In this document: in pieces, positions 36,129 through 44,314 of the stretch
Position numbering within the stretch: position 1 is the stretch's first letter
How the letters are laid out: every line of letters begins with the position of its first letter
DNA from: JBHIBC01 sp046758905
GTDB taxonomy: Bacteria > Acidobacteriota > Polarisedimenticolia > Gp22-AA2
Reading direction: 5' to 3'
DNA: 64,000 nt
Assembly (NCBI GenBank): GCA_046758905.1
Contig: JBHIBC010000006.1
Coordinates: forward strand, 7,150 to 71,149
Notes under the pieces: model-generated
The model's database searches: none
What the model saw: the letters and a program-made list of their open reading frames with translations, nothing else
What the model was told of the DNA's origin: nothing
Program-made: the position numbers and the translations under genes

Positions 36129-37353
36129 TCCGGACCCGGACATCGATCCCCCGATCGTCAGCGCGGCGCGGTGGCTGAAGGTCCTCCTGATCCTCCTTCT
36201 CATCCCCGGCCTCCTGCTCTTCGTCGGGGGAGCCCTGATGCGCCAGGAACAGAGGATCTGGCAGATCTACCTCGTCAACCTGCTGTTCTGGTCGGGATTC
36301 TCTCAGGCCGGCGTGGTGGTCTCCGCCCTGCTGAACGTGACGAACGGGAGGTGGGGCAGGAACCTGCGCCACATCATCGCCGGGCTGGCGCTTTTCTCCC
36401 CCGTCGCCTTCGTCCTGTTCCTCCTCCTGTTCATCGGCCGGGAGTCGATCTTCCCGTGGATCGAGAGCCCCGTCCCGGAAAAGTCGGCCTGGCTCGACAT
36501 CACCCACCTCTTCGTCCGCGAGACCTTCAACCTCCTCCTCCTGAATATCCTGAACGGCGTGTTCCTCTACTTCTCCTTCCGCCCCGATGCCGGCCTCGTG
36601 GTGGCGAGGCGGGGCGCCGGATCGCACTTCCTGCTGAGGCGCATCAGCTCGGGGTGGAGGGGCCGCGACGAGGAGAGGCGACACTGCGAGATCGCTCTGA
36701 CGCGGCTGTCGCCGGTCCTGCTGCTCGCCTACGCGATCGTCTATTCGCTCGTGGCCTTTGATTTCGTCATGTCCCTGGACCCGCTCTGGTACAGCACCCT
36801 CTTCGGCGCCTATTACTTCATCACCAACCTCTACATGGGGCTCGCTGGCATCGCGGTCGTCGCCATCGTCCTGCGCCGCGCGTTCGGGCTGGAGGCCCAC
36901 ATCACGGGATCGCACTGTCACGACCTCGGGACTCTGATCTTCGCCTTCTGCATGATCGCCCTCGACTTCTTCTGGTCCCAGTACCTGGTGATCTGGTACG
37001 GGAACATCCCGGAGGAGATCGCCTTTCTGGTCAGGAGGATCAACGAGGATCGGTGGCGGCCTTTCACCCTGGCGGTGCTCGGGGCCTGCTTCGTGCTTCC
37101 CCTGCTGATCCTCCTGAGCCGCAGGGTCAAGAGAACGCCCCGACTGCTGCTGCCCGTCGCCTGCCTCGTCTTCGGGAGCGTGTGGCTCGAGCGATACGTG
37201 CTCGTCGTCCCGACCATCTGGCACGGCGAGAGCGCCCCGTTCGCTCTCCCGGAGCTCGTGGTATCGGTGGCTTTTCTCTCCGGGTTCGTCCTGGTCTACC
37301 TCGCCTTTCTCGAGCGGTTCCCCATCCTCCCCTCCGACGCGCGGCGGGCATGA
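36118..37353 (+). CDS. actF: Alternative complex III subunit ActF (ActC-like membrane protein)
   Basis: A 411-residue integral membrane protein with about ten helices, distantly related to ActC. The helix LLFWSGFSQAGVVVSALL, the loop FALPELVVSVAFLSG and a central FDFVMSLDPLWYSTLFGAYYF are typical of ActF. It completes the ActABCDEF order. No haem-copper oxidase genes follow, unlike many loci; instead a terminator-like sequence and a sigma-54 promoter come next. Confidence 0.92.
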   Translation: MRSDPDPDIDPPIVSAARWLKVLLILLLIPGLLLFVGGALMRQEQRIWQIYLVNLLFWSGFSQAGVVVSALLNVTNGRWGRNLRHIIAGLALFSPVAFVLFLLLFIGRESIFPWIESPVPEKSAWLDITHLFVRETFNLLLLNILNGVFLYFSFRPDAGLVVARRGAGSHFLLRRISSGWRGRDEERRHCEIALTRLSPVLLLAYAIVYSLVAFDFVMSLDPLWYSTLFGAYYFITNLYMGLAGIAVVAIVLRRAFGLEAHITGSHCHDLGTLIFAFCMIALDFFWSQYLVIWYGNIPEEIAFLVRRINEDRWRPFTLAVLGACFVLPLLILLSRRVKRTPRLLLPVACLVFGSVWLERYVLVVPTIWHGESAPFALPELVVSVAFLSGFVLVYLAFLERFPILPSDARRA

Positions 37354-37379
37354 AGCCAACGCCGCCCGGGGAGCGCAGA

Positions 37380-37416
37380 TTGCGCGCCCTTCCGGGAAGC
37401 ACGCGTGCAAATTTTT
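37380..37416 (+). terminator. Possible intrinsic terminator after actF
   Basis: TTGCGCG (37380-37386) can pair, with a one- or two-base bulge, with CGCGTGCAA (37402-37410), followed by a run of five T (37412-37416). It is the only such T-run near the end of the act operon. The stem is imperfect, so the call is tentative. Confidence 0.4.
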
Positions 37417-37537
37417 CGCCCGGGAAGTATAATCCCCCGCATCTCTTACGGCCCACGGGGGACATGATGAGGACCGGAGGAGGCCCCCGGGCCCGCCGCG
37501 GGGCAGGAGGCCGGGGCAGAGACGGGGCCCTCGCGGC

Positions 37538-37553
37538 AGGCACGCTTGTTGCA
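37538..37553 (+). promoter_or_regulatory. Sigma-54 (-24/-12) promoter P2, before the first NHL gene
   Basis: Reads AGGCACG-CTTG-TTGCA. GG (37539-37540) and GC (37551-37552) are ten bases apart, and every position of the consensus TGGCACG-N4-TTGCA matches except the first T. It lies 93 bases before the GTG at 37646. Confidence 0.8.
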
Positions 37554-37615
37554 GTCCTTCAAGTGCGAGTTCCTGCGAAGGCAGCTCCTGCGGCCCGCTG
37601 ACGAGGGGCGGCGAT

Positions 37616-37631
37616 TGTGAAACATTTCACA
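37616..37631 (+). promoter_or_regulatory. Perfect CRP/FNR-family palindrome
   Basis: TGTGAAA-CA-TTTCACA is a perfect inverted repeat with 7-base arms. It contains TGTGA-N6-TCACA, the classical CRP half-sites. It lies downstream of the predicted sigma-54 start site and 14 bases before the GTG start, a position where a bound regulator would more likely repress. It could also act as a small RNA hairpin. Confidence 0.55.
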
Positions 37632-37645
37632 TACTGAGGCGCGCG

Positions 37646-38812
37646 GTGCGGACAGGGTCGAGCCAACGGCGCTGGAGCCGCCTGATCCGGGGGATCCTCC
37701 CCCTCCTCCTGATCGCCCTCGCCCCGGCGCCGGGCGCCGCCGGGGCTGACGGCCGCAGGCGGTCGGACCGGGGCCGGCCGGCCGCCGAGCTGGTGTGGCC
37801 CCTCCCTCCCGACCCGCCACGCATACGCTACGTCGACTCCCTTCGGGGGAGCTCGAACTTCAGGAAGAAGCCGAGCCGCTGGAGGCGCTTCCTCCTCGGC
37901 CCCGAGACCGACCGCGGGATCTCCCTGAGGAAGCCCTATGGGGTCACCACCGACGCCGCGGGGCGGGTCTACGTCTCCGACACGGGGCTCGGCGCCGTGG
38001 TCGTATTCGATCGGGATGCCCGGGAGGTCCGCCTGCTGGGCCACGAGGGGCGCGTCGGTCTCGTGACGCCGATCGGGCTCGCCCTGGACGAGCGGGGGAG
38101 GCTGTTCGTCTCCGACGCCGATCTCGATCGCGTCTTCTGCTTCGGCGGCGAGGGCGAGGTCCTGCTCTCCCTCGGCAGGGAGGAGGGGCTGCACAACCCC
38201 GCCGGCCTGGCCATCGACACCGTGCGCCACAGGCTGTACGTGGCGGACAGCCACCTCCACCGCATCTTCCTGTACTCGACCGACGGCCTGTATCTGACCG
38301 CCTGGGGCTCCCGGGGCCGCGCGGAGGGCCATTTCAACTTCCCGACCAACCTGGCCCTGGACGCCGGGGGGAACCTCCACGTCGTCGACACGGGCAACTT
38401 CCGGGTCCAGATATTCAGCCCCGACGGCGAGTTCCTCTCGGCGTTCGGCGAGATCGGGGACGGGCCGGGCCGCTTCCATAGACCCAAGGGGATCGGCCTG
38501 GACAGCGAGGGGCACATCTACGTCGCCGACGCCGCCTTCAACAACTTCCAGATCTTCAACCAGGGGGGGGAGCTCCTCCTCTTCGTGGGGACGCTCGGAA
38601 GCGGCCCGGGCAATTTCTGGCTGCCGGCCGGCATCCACGTCGACCGCTCGGACCGCATCTACGTCGTCGACCAGATCAACGCGCGCGTGCAGATCTTCCA
38701 GTACCTGCCGGAGGCGGGAGCGCTCCCGGCCGGGTCGGATGCGACCGGGGCCGGCGAGCCGCGGCAGGTCCCACCGGGCCCGCAGCGGTCGGCCGCTGCG
38801 CGCCGGCCGTGA
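37646..38812 (+). CDS. Exported NHL-repeat (six-bladed propeller) protein 1
   Basis: A 388-residue protein starting at GTG, with GAGG upstream. It has a signal peptide (cleavage near GAAGA), a motif LVWPLPPDPPRIRYVDSLRG and about six NHL blades between 100 and 360, each with patterns such as GRLFVSDADLDRVFCF and GHIYVADAAFNNFQIF. It belongs with periplasmic or surface propellers found beside multihaem cytochromes in metal-reducing bacteria. It is paralogous to the lipoprotein at 41445. The tail of about 30 residues is Pro/Ala/Arg-rich. Probably a docking or scaffold protein; no enzymatic residues are recognised. Confidence 0.82.
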   Translation: MRTGSSQRRWSRLIRGILPLLLIALAPAPGAAGADGRRRSDRGRPAAELVWPLPPDPPRIRYVDSLRGSSNFRKKPSRWRRFLLGPETDRGISLRKPYGVTTDAAGRVYVSDTGLGAVVVFDRDAREVRLLGHEGRVGLVTPIGLALDERGRLFVSDADLDRVFCFGGEGEVLLSLGREEGLHNPAGLAIDTVRHRLYVADSHLHRIFLYSTDGLYLTAWGSRGRAEGHFNFPTNLALDAGGNLHVVDTGNFRVQIFSPDGEFLSAFGEIGDGPGRFHRPKGIGLDSEGHIYVADAAFNNFQIFNQGGELLLFVGTLGSGPGNFWLPAGIHVDRSDRIYVVDQINARVQIFQYLPEAGALPAGSDATGAGEPRQVPPGPQRSAAARRP

Positions 38813-38830
38813 CGCCGTCCCCACCCATCC

Positions 38831-38846
38831 CGGCACGGCTCTCGCA
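38831..38846 (+). promoter_or_regulatory. Sigma-54 (-24/-12) promoter P3, before the tetrahaem cytochrome/porin genes
   Basis: Reads CGGCACG-GCTC-TCGCA. GG (38832-38833) and GC (38844-38845) are ten bases apart. Two substitutions from consensus, the first T and the second T of the -12 box. It is 50 bases before the ATG at 38896, in the short gap after the NHL gene. Confidence 0.65.
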
Positions 38847-38895
38847 TATGCGGATAGGCCGCGAATGTATGGATCCACCAAAAGGAGATCGAGTC

Positions 38896-39603
38896 ATGAA
38901 GATCAGCCGTCTAACCCTCCTGCCCGGGGCGCTCGCGCTCGTCGTGGGCGTCCTCACGGAGCCGGCCTTCTCCCAGGCCAACATCATCGACACCAAGCAC
39001 AACCTGTCCTCGACCGCCGGGGCGGACCAGATCGTCGACAAGTCGACGGACGAGGATCAGATCTGCGTCTTCTGCCACACGCCGCACCAGGCGAGCCCCA
39101 GCGCCCCGCTCTGGAACCACACCCAGTCCACGACCATGTCCTACGGGGTGTACGGGTCCTCGACCCTCGACGCCTCGGACATCGCCGACATCGGGGGCGG
39201 AACGGACGTCTCGAACCTGTGCATGAGCTGCCACGACGGCACCGTGGGCGTGAACGACCTCGGGAACCCCGCCAACGACACGGGCGGGAACCCGACCATG
39301 GGGACCGGCAACGAGCTGGACGCCACCGGGAAGATTCTCGGCACCCGATCGGCCAACCTGTCGACCGATCTGAGCAACGACCATCCGGTCAACTTCACCT
39401 ACGACGCGGCCCTGGCCACCGCCGACGGCGAGCTGCAGACGCCGGACTCGGTCGACTTCGTGGACGCCGCCAAGACCGTCCCGCTGTTCTCGGCCAAGGT
39501 GCAGTGCGCCAGCTGCCACGATCCCCACGACAACACGAATCCTCCCTTCCTCGTCAGATCCAACGTCGGCAGCGGCCTGTGCCTCACCTGTCACGCGAAG
39601 TGA
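38896..39603 (+). CDS. Exported tetrahaem cytochrome c (paired with the outer-membrane barrel)
   Basis: A 235-residue protein with a signal peptide ending near FSQA and AAGGAG before the ATG. Four haem motifs: CVFCH (followed by TPH), CMSCH (DGT), CASCH (DPH) and CLTCH. This four-haem unit is homologous to the first 210 residues of the 12-haem cytochrome at 42539, which begins in the same way (KHDLS, then CIFCHTPH and PLWNH). It sits directly before the barrel gene, so it could be the periplasmic or in-barrel electron carrier of a porin-cytochrome conduit. That role is inferred from gene order. Confidence 0.87.
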   Translation: MKISRLTLLPGALALVVGVLTEPAFSQANIIDTKHNLSSTAGADQIVDKSTDEDQICVFCHTPHQASPSAPLWNHTQSTTMSYGVYGSSTLDASDIADIGGGTDVSNLCMSCHDGTVGVNDLGNPANDTGGNPTMGTGNELDATGKILGTRSANLSTDLSNDHPVNFTYDAALATADGELQTPDSVDFVDAAKTVPLFSAKVQCASCHDPHDNTNPPFLVRSNVGSGLCLTCHAK

Positions 39604-39689
39604 CGGACGATCGATAGCGGCGGTGAGGCCCCCCGCCCTCCCGACAGCCGGGGGCGGGCCCACCGCAACCCCCGCATGGACGCCGCCTC

Positions 39690-41432
39690 GTGACAGCCGG
39701 CCGAATGGCGACCCTGGTCGCGATCCTGATGATCGCCGTGGGCGTGGTCTACGCTCAGGGCGATCGCGATCGGTGGGCCGCCGCCGGCCCGTTCCGCTGG
39801 AGCGGCGTCGCCGAATGGGAGTACTACGAGAGCGACTCCACCTCGCAGGGCGTGGGGACCGACTTCAACTCCTTCCGGCAGAAGTACTCCCTCATGCTGG
39901 ACGGATTCCTCTGGGACCCGCGCTTCAACCGTTTCTCGATCGGCCTGGACGGCTACCTCACCGACCGCCGGGCGGACGGCGAGCAGCTCGACTCCGACCG
40001 GTTCGGATACCGCGCCCAGAGCACCTTCTTCCCGGCCCGCCCCTTCCCGCTGCGCCTGTACGCGCGCCGCGCGGTGACCGACGCCACGGGCGCCGCCCTC
40101 GTGGACAACGATCGGGAGACGGCCGCATGGGGGGCCGAGTGGCAGCTGTCCACGCGCAGGGTGCGGAGATTCAGCCTCCTCTTCGACAGGACCACGTTCG
40201 AGCTCACCAACCCGATCTCGCTCGAGGAGCGGCGCCAGACCGGACTGCTCAACTTCATGAGCCGTTTCGGGAACAGCGACGTCTCGTTCCGATACGGCCT
40301 GAGCTCCCAGAAGGAGCGGGTCAACGCCACCGATTTTGAGCGTCACAGCTTCACCCTCACCGACCGGACGGCCTTCGACAACGGCGCGACCCTCCTGGTG
40401 AGCGCCTTCCACACCCGCTCGGACGCGCTCTTCTCCACGGGCCAGACGGACGATCTGAGGACGAGCCGCTTCTCGAGCCGGGTCGATCTGCCCTGGACGG
40501 ACGGAGCCCGGCTGGGGTTCAGTTACGATCTCAACGACAACAGCGGCCGTTTCCTGGACTCCACGAGCCACGTGGTGAAGGCCCAGGGGCGCTTCAAGAT
40601 GAACTCCCACTGGGAATCGACGCTCGCCCTCGTGCTGGGCCGGATCGACAGCCTGACGCCGACGAGCGACATCCAGCAGGACCAGCTGGGCGCCCGCGCC
40701 GGTGTGAGTTACGGCCGTGACTGGACGAGGATCGGCCTCACGGCCACCTACTCGATCGGATACGACAGGGCGGACTTCAACATCGGCCCGGACGCGCGCA
40801 GCCTCAACCACCTCGCACAGGTGGACACCCGCTTCTCCCTGGGGGACGCGGGCGATCTGTTCTCCGCCCTCACCTACAGCGTCGGGGACAACGACACGAC
40901 CGGGATCGGCTTCACCCTCGACGAGCTCCGCGCGACGGTGGGCTGGGAGCGGGCGCTCGACGGGCTCTGGAGGGCGCGGGTGTCGACCACATTTCGCAAC
41001 ACGATCTACGACACCTTCCAGTTCGGGGTGCAGGAAAGCGACGAGATCAGCCTGCAGGGTTCGCTGAGCCACCCCAGAGGCGGCGTCTCGCTGTCCCTGT
41101 CGACGAGCGAGGGCGTCTCCGATTTCCTCCCCGACCCGGGAAGCGGCTCGCCGTTCCTGCCGGGAACCGACCTGGTCAACGAGCGCGACGTGGCCAGCGC
41201 CGGGCTCCACTGGAGGATCCTGCGACGCCTGCGCGCCCGCGTCCAGGCGCGCGTCGAGAGGCGCCGCTTCACGACCATCGGGAGGGAGGATATTCTCTCC
41301 CTCCATCCCGAGATCGAGTACCGTCTCGGCAGCTGGTCGCTCACGGCCGGTTACTCGCGCTACGAGCGGGAGAACGCGACCACCTTCGAGAACGCGACCT
41401 GGCTGCTGAGGGTCACGAGGCGGCTCCTGTGA
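39690..41432 (+). CDS. Outer-membrane beta-barrel protein, porin-cytochrome type
   Basis: A 580-residue exported protein with many alternating hydrophobic/polar strands of about ten residues (for example RFNRFSIGLDGYLTD, ARLGFSYDLNDNSG, GWERALDGLWRARVSTTFRN), roughly 24-28 strands, and a final strand ending in LLRVTRRLL. It has no haem motif and no Cys. The size and location between cytochrome genes resemble the barrels (OmbB/MtrB-like) that thread multihaem cytochromes across the outer membrane. No sequence match is claimed. The GTG at 39690 gives a basic signal start; an ATG at 39705 is possible. Confidence 0.75.
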   Translation: MTAGRMATLVAILMIAVGVVYAQGDRDRWAAAGPFRWSGVAEWEYYESDSTSQGVGTDFNSFRQKYSLMLDGFLWDPRFNRFSIGLDGYLTDRRADGEQLDSDRFGYRAQSTFFPARPFPLRLYARRAVTDATGAALVDNDRETAAWGAEWQLSTRRVRRFSLLFDRTTFELTNPISLEERRQTGLLNFMSRFGNSDVSFRYGLSSQKERVNATDFERHSFTLTDRTAFDNGATLLVSAFHTRSDALFSTGQTDDLRTSRFSSRVDLPWTDGARLGFSYDLNDNSGRFLDSTSHVVKAQGRFKMNSHWESTLALVLGRIDSLTPTSDIQQDQLGARAGVSYGRDWTRIGLTATYSIGYDRADFNIGPDARSLNHLAQVDTRFSLGDAGDLFSALTYSVGDNDTTGIGFTLDELRATVGWERALDGLWRARVSTTFRNTIYDTFQFGVQESDEISLQGSLSHPRGGVSLSLSTSEGVSDFLPDPGSGSPFLPGTDLVNERDVASAGLHWRILRRLRARVQARVERRRFTTIGREDILSLHPEIEYRLGSWSLTAGYSRYERENATTFENATWLLRVTRRLL

Positions 41433-41444
41433 CGGGGAGGTGAG

Positions 41445-42542
41445 ATGAGCGCGGCCCGCGGGACGCCTGGAGAGGGGCGCCGCGCGCTCCTGCGCGCCGG
41501 GGTGCCCGCCTGCGGATGGGCGACGATGCTCCTGCTCGCGGGGCTCGCCTGCCAGCACAAGGCGCCGCGCGACGAGCTCGCCCTGCCGCGCCTCGTCTGG
41601 CCTCCTCCCCCGGCTCCGCCGCGCATCGAGCACATCGGGTCGTTCCGCGAGCCGTCCGACCTCGGGATCCGCAGGAACTGGCTGTCCCGGCTCTTCACCG
41701 CCCTCGCCGGCACGCGGCGGCCGACCGCGATGGTCCGCCCCTATGGCATCGCGGTGACCCCGGAGGGGCGCATCGCCGTCGCGGACCCGGGCGCGCGCTG
41801 CGTGCACCTGTACGATCCGGGCCGGCCGCGTTACCGCCGGGTGAGGTCGGCGGCGAACCAACGCCTGGTCTCGCCGGTGGGCGTCGCGATCGACCCCCGA
41901 GGACGGATCTACGTCGCGGACTCCTTCCGCCGGGCGATCTTCCGCTACGGCCCGAAGGGTGAGTGGCTGGACACGCTGGGAGAGGAGGAGGGGCTCGTCA
42001 GGCCGACCGGCCTCGCCTTCGAGCCGGTACGCGGGATCCTCTACGTGGTCGATACCGGCGGCCATCGCGTCCTGGGCTTCGACGCCGAGGGGAACCGCGT
42101 CCTGGAGTTCGGCCGCAGGGGCAGCGGGCCGGGCGAGTTCAACTACCCCGCCGCCATCGCCGTCGGCCCGTCCGGCGACCTGTACGTCACCGACTCGATG
42201 AACTTCCGGGTGCAGGTCCTGGATCCCGGCGGCCGGTTCCTCGGATCCTTCGGGGGGCCGGGGGACGGCCCGGGAGATTTCGACAAGGCCAAGGGCATCG
42301 CCCTCGATGCCGACGGCCACATCTACGTGGTGGAGGGCCTGCACGACGTGATCCACGTCTACGACGGCGGAGGGCGGCTGCTGACCGTCCTCGGCGGGAC
42401 GGGGAGCGGCCGCGGTCGCTTCTGGCTCCCGACGGCGATCACCATCGACGGCGCCGGCCGCATCCTGATCTCCGACTCGGCGAACCGCCGAGTCCAGATC
42501 CTGCGCTACCTGGGGGAGCCCGGAGGGCGTTCCGAGGGATGA
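41445..42542 (+). CDS. NHL-repeat lipoprotein 2
   Basis: A 365-residue propeller protein with GGGGAGG at good spacing before the ATG. Its hydrophobic segment ends in LLAGLAC, a lipobox, so it is probably anchored to a membrane by lipid. The LVWPPPPAPPRIEHIGSF segment and six blades match the paralogue at 37646, but the region between them differs. Its stop overlaps the start of the 12-haem cytochrome by four bases (ATGA). Propeller-cytochrome pairing occurs twice in this locus, suggesting partnership. Confidence 0.85.
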   Translation: MSAARGTPGEGRRALLRAGVPACGWATMLLLAGLACQHKAPRDELALPRLVWPPPPAPPRIEHIGSFREPSDLGIRRNWLSRLFTALAGTRRPTAMVRPYGIAVTPEGRIAVADPGARCVHLYDPGRPRYRRVRSAANQRLVSPVGVAIDPRGRIYVADSFRRAIFRYGPKGEWLDTLGEEEGLVRPTGLAFEPVRGILYVVDTGGHRVLGFDAEGNRVLEFGRRGSGPGEFNYPAAIAVGPSGDLYVTDSMNFRVQVLDPGGRFLGSFGGPGDGPGDFDKAKGIALDADGHIYVVEGLHDVIHVYDGGGRLLTVLGGTGSGRGRFWLPTAITIDGAGRILISDSANRRVQILRYLGEPGGRSEG

Positions 42543-44314
42543 GGGGAAAGGTCCTGCTCGCCGCGCCTCTGCTTCTGCTGCTCGGCTCGGACGCCGGGCG
42601 GGCGGAGGTCACGGCCTCCAAGCACGACCTCTCGGTGAGCGGGACCGGCTCCATCGTGGCGGTGTCCGAGACCCAGGTGTGCATCTTCTGCCACACGCCG
42701 CACAACGCGAATCCCGCCGTTCCCCTGTGGAATCACCAGCTCTCGTCCGTGGGGAGCTACTCGACCTACTCGAGCACGACCCTGACGCTCCCGACGCCGC
42801 TGCAGCAGCCGACGGGCAGCTCGAAGCTGTGCCTCAGCTGCCACGACGGCACGGTGGCCCTGGGCCAGACGGTCAACGACGGACTGATCGCGCTCCAGAA
42901 CACGGGCGCGGGCGGGCGCATGCCGGCCGGCGCCTCCAACCTGGGGACCGATCTGGCCGACGACCACCCGATCTCGTTCCAGCCCAATCCGGCCAACAGC
43001 GAGACCCTGGACCCGCCGAGCGGAGACCCGGTGAGCCTGGACTCCGCCGGCGAGGTCCAATGCACCTCGTGCCACGATCCGCACACGGAGGACAACGACG
43101 CCGTCACCAGGCGATTCCTGGTCAAGAGCAATCAGGCCTCCGCCATCTGCCTAACCTGCCATCAGCCCGACTTCTGGAGCACCAACCCGACCAGCCATCA
43201 GTCCTCGACCGCTGCCTATCTCCCCGCCCAGGGCGCCCACACCGGGTACACGACGGTGGCGGACAACGCCTGTGAGAGCTGCCACCGCCCGCATTCGGGG
43301 AACGAGCCTCAGAGACTGCTGAAATTCGTGGAGGAGGCGACCTGCGACTCGTGCCACGACGGCTCGGTGGCCTCCAAGGACGTGTCGGCCGATTTCCTGA
43401 AGCCGTTTGCGCATCCCACCTTCTCCACGACCCCCTCGGTCCATGACGCGAGCGAATCGCCGTCGGATCCCACGGCCACCCTGCCCGAGATCAATCCCGG
43501 CGCGGCGCGCCACGCCGAGTGTCAGGACTGTCACAATCCGCACGCGGCCGTCGGACAATCCGCCGCGGCGCCGGACGCGTCCGGCCGCCTGAGCGGGACC
43601 TGGGGGATCGACTCCGACGGGGCGCGGCGCGACCCGGCGCTCGCCGAGTACGAGATCTGCTACAAGTGCCACGCCGACAGCGCCAACAAGCCGCAGGAGG
43701 CGGGCCTGCCGTTCCCGCCCTACACCCAGAGGCAAATCGTGCAGTTCAACACGCGGCTCGAGTTCGACCCCTTGAACCCCTCGCACCACGGGGTGGAGGC
43801 TCCCGGCGCGAACCCCGACGTGCCTTCCCTTCTCGCGCCCTACACGACCGCGAGCGTCATCTACTGCACCGACTGCCACAGCAGCGACACGGGCCCGGGC
43901 GCCGGCGGGGGCGGGGCCGACGGCCCCCACGGGTCGATCTACAATCACCTCCTTGAGAGGAACCTGAACGTCGGGGACGGCAACTCGGGAACCGACTTCT
44001 CCAATATGTACGCCCTGTGCTTCAAGTGCCATAGCGAGGCCAGCATCCTGGGCGATCAGAGCTTCCCCCACCACAAACGGCACATCGATCGGGAGAACTC
44101 GTCCTGCATGGTCTGCCACGATCCGCACGGGGTCAGCGCCGCCCAGGGAAACGGCGTCAACAACTCCCACCTGATCAACTTCGACGTGTCCGTGGTGCTG
44201 CCGAACACGAACGGCATCCTCATGTTCGAGGACCGCGGTACGTTCTCCGGGGCCTGCTTCGTGAAATGCCACAACCGGAACCACGACCCCTCGAAGGGAA
44301 CCGGTGACTATTGA
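42539..44314 (+). CDS. Exported 12-haem cytochrome c, OmcB-sized
   Basis: A 591-residue protein with an N-terminal signal (cleaved near GRAEV) but no lipobox. Eleven standard haem motifs (CIFCH, CLSCH, CTSCH, CLTCH, CESCH, CDSCH, CQDCH, CYKCH, CTDCH, CFKCH, CMVCH) and a twelfth, CFVKCH, with three residues between the cysteines. Many are followed by DPH or DGT, giving the CXXCHDPH pattern of extracellular multihaem cytochromes. Residues 1-210 duplicate the tetrahaem protein at 38896. The haem count equals that of Geobacter OmcB, but I make no claim of homology. It probably faces the outside and passes electrons on. It overlaps the next gene by 11 bases. Confidence 0.88.
   Translation: MRGKVLLAAPLLLLLGSDAGRAEVTASKHDLSVSGTGSIVAVSETQVCIFCHTPHNANPAVPLWNHQLSSVGSYSTYSSTTLTLPTPLQQPTGSSKLCLSCHDGTVALGQTVNDGLIALQNTGAGGRMPAGASNLGTDLADDHPISFQPNPANSETLDPPSGDPVSLDSAGEVQCTSCHDPHTEDNDAVTRRFLVKSNQASAICLTCHQPDFWSTNPTSHQSSTAAYLPAQGAHTGYTTVADNACESCHRPHSGNEPQRLLKFVEEATCDSCHDGSVASKDVSADFLKPFAHPTFSTTPSVHDASESPSDPTATLPEINPGAARHAECQDCHNPHAAVGQSAAAPDASGRLSGTWGIDSDGARRDPALAEYEICYKCHADSANKPQEAGLPFPPYTQRQIVQFNTRLEFDPLNPSHHGVEAPGANPDVPSLLAPYTTASVIYCTDCHSSDTGPGAGGGGADGPHGSIYNHLLERNLNVGDGNSGTDFSNMYALCFKCHSEASILGDQSFPHHKRHIDRENSSCMVCHDPHGVSAAQGNGVNNSHLINFDVSVVLPNTNGILMFEDRGTFSGACFVKCHNRNHDPSKGTGDY

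Larger units (their letters stand above)
37354..37645. other. Intergenic region separating the act operon from the NHL/porin/cytochrome genes
   Basis: About 290 bases. In order: the possible terminator, a perfect TATAAT at 37428-37433 without a good -35, the sigma-54 promoter at 37538, and the CRP-type palindrome at 37616. A 45-codon open frame from 37464 overlaps the sigma-54 site and is unlikely to be a gene. Confidence 0.6.

Noticed and set aside
37464..37601. A 45-codon frame between the TATAAT box and the NHL gene
   Set aside because: Its coding sequence contains the sigma-54 promoter, the ribosome site is too close to the ATG, and the product is unconvincing low-complexity sequence.
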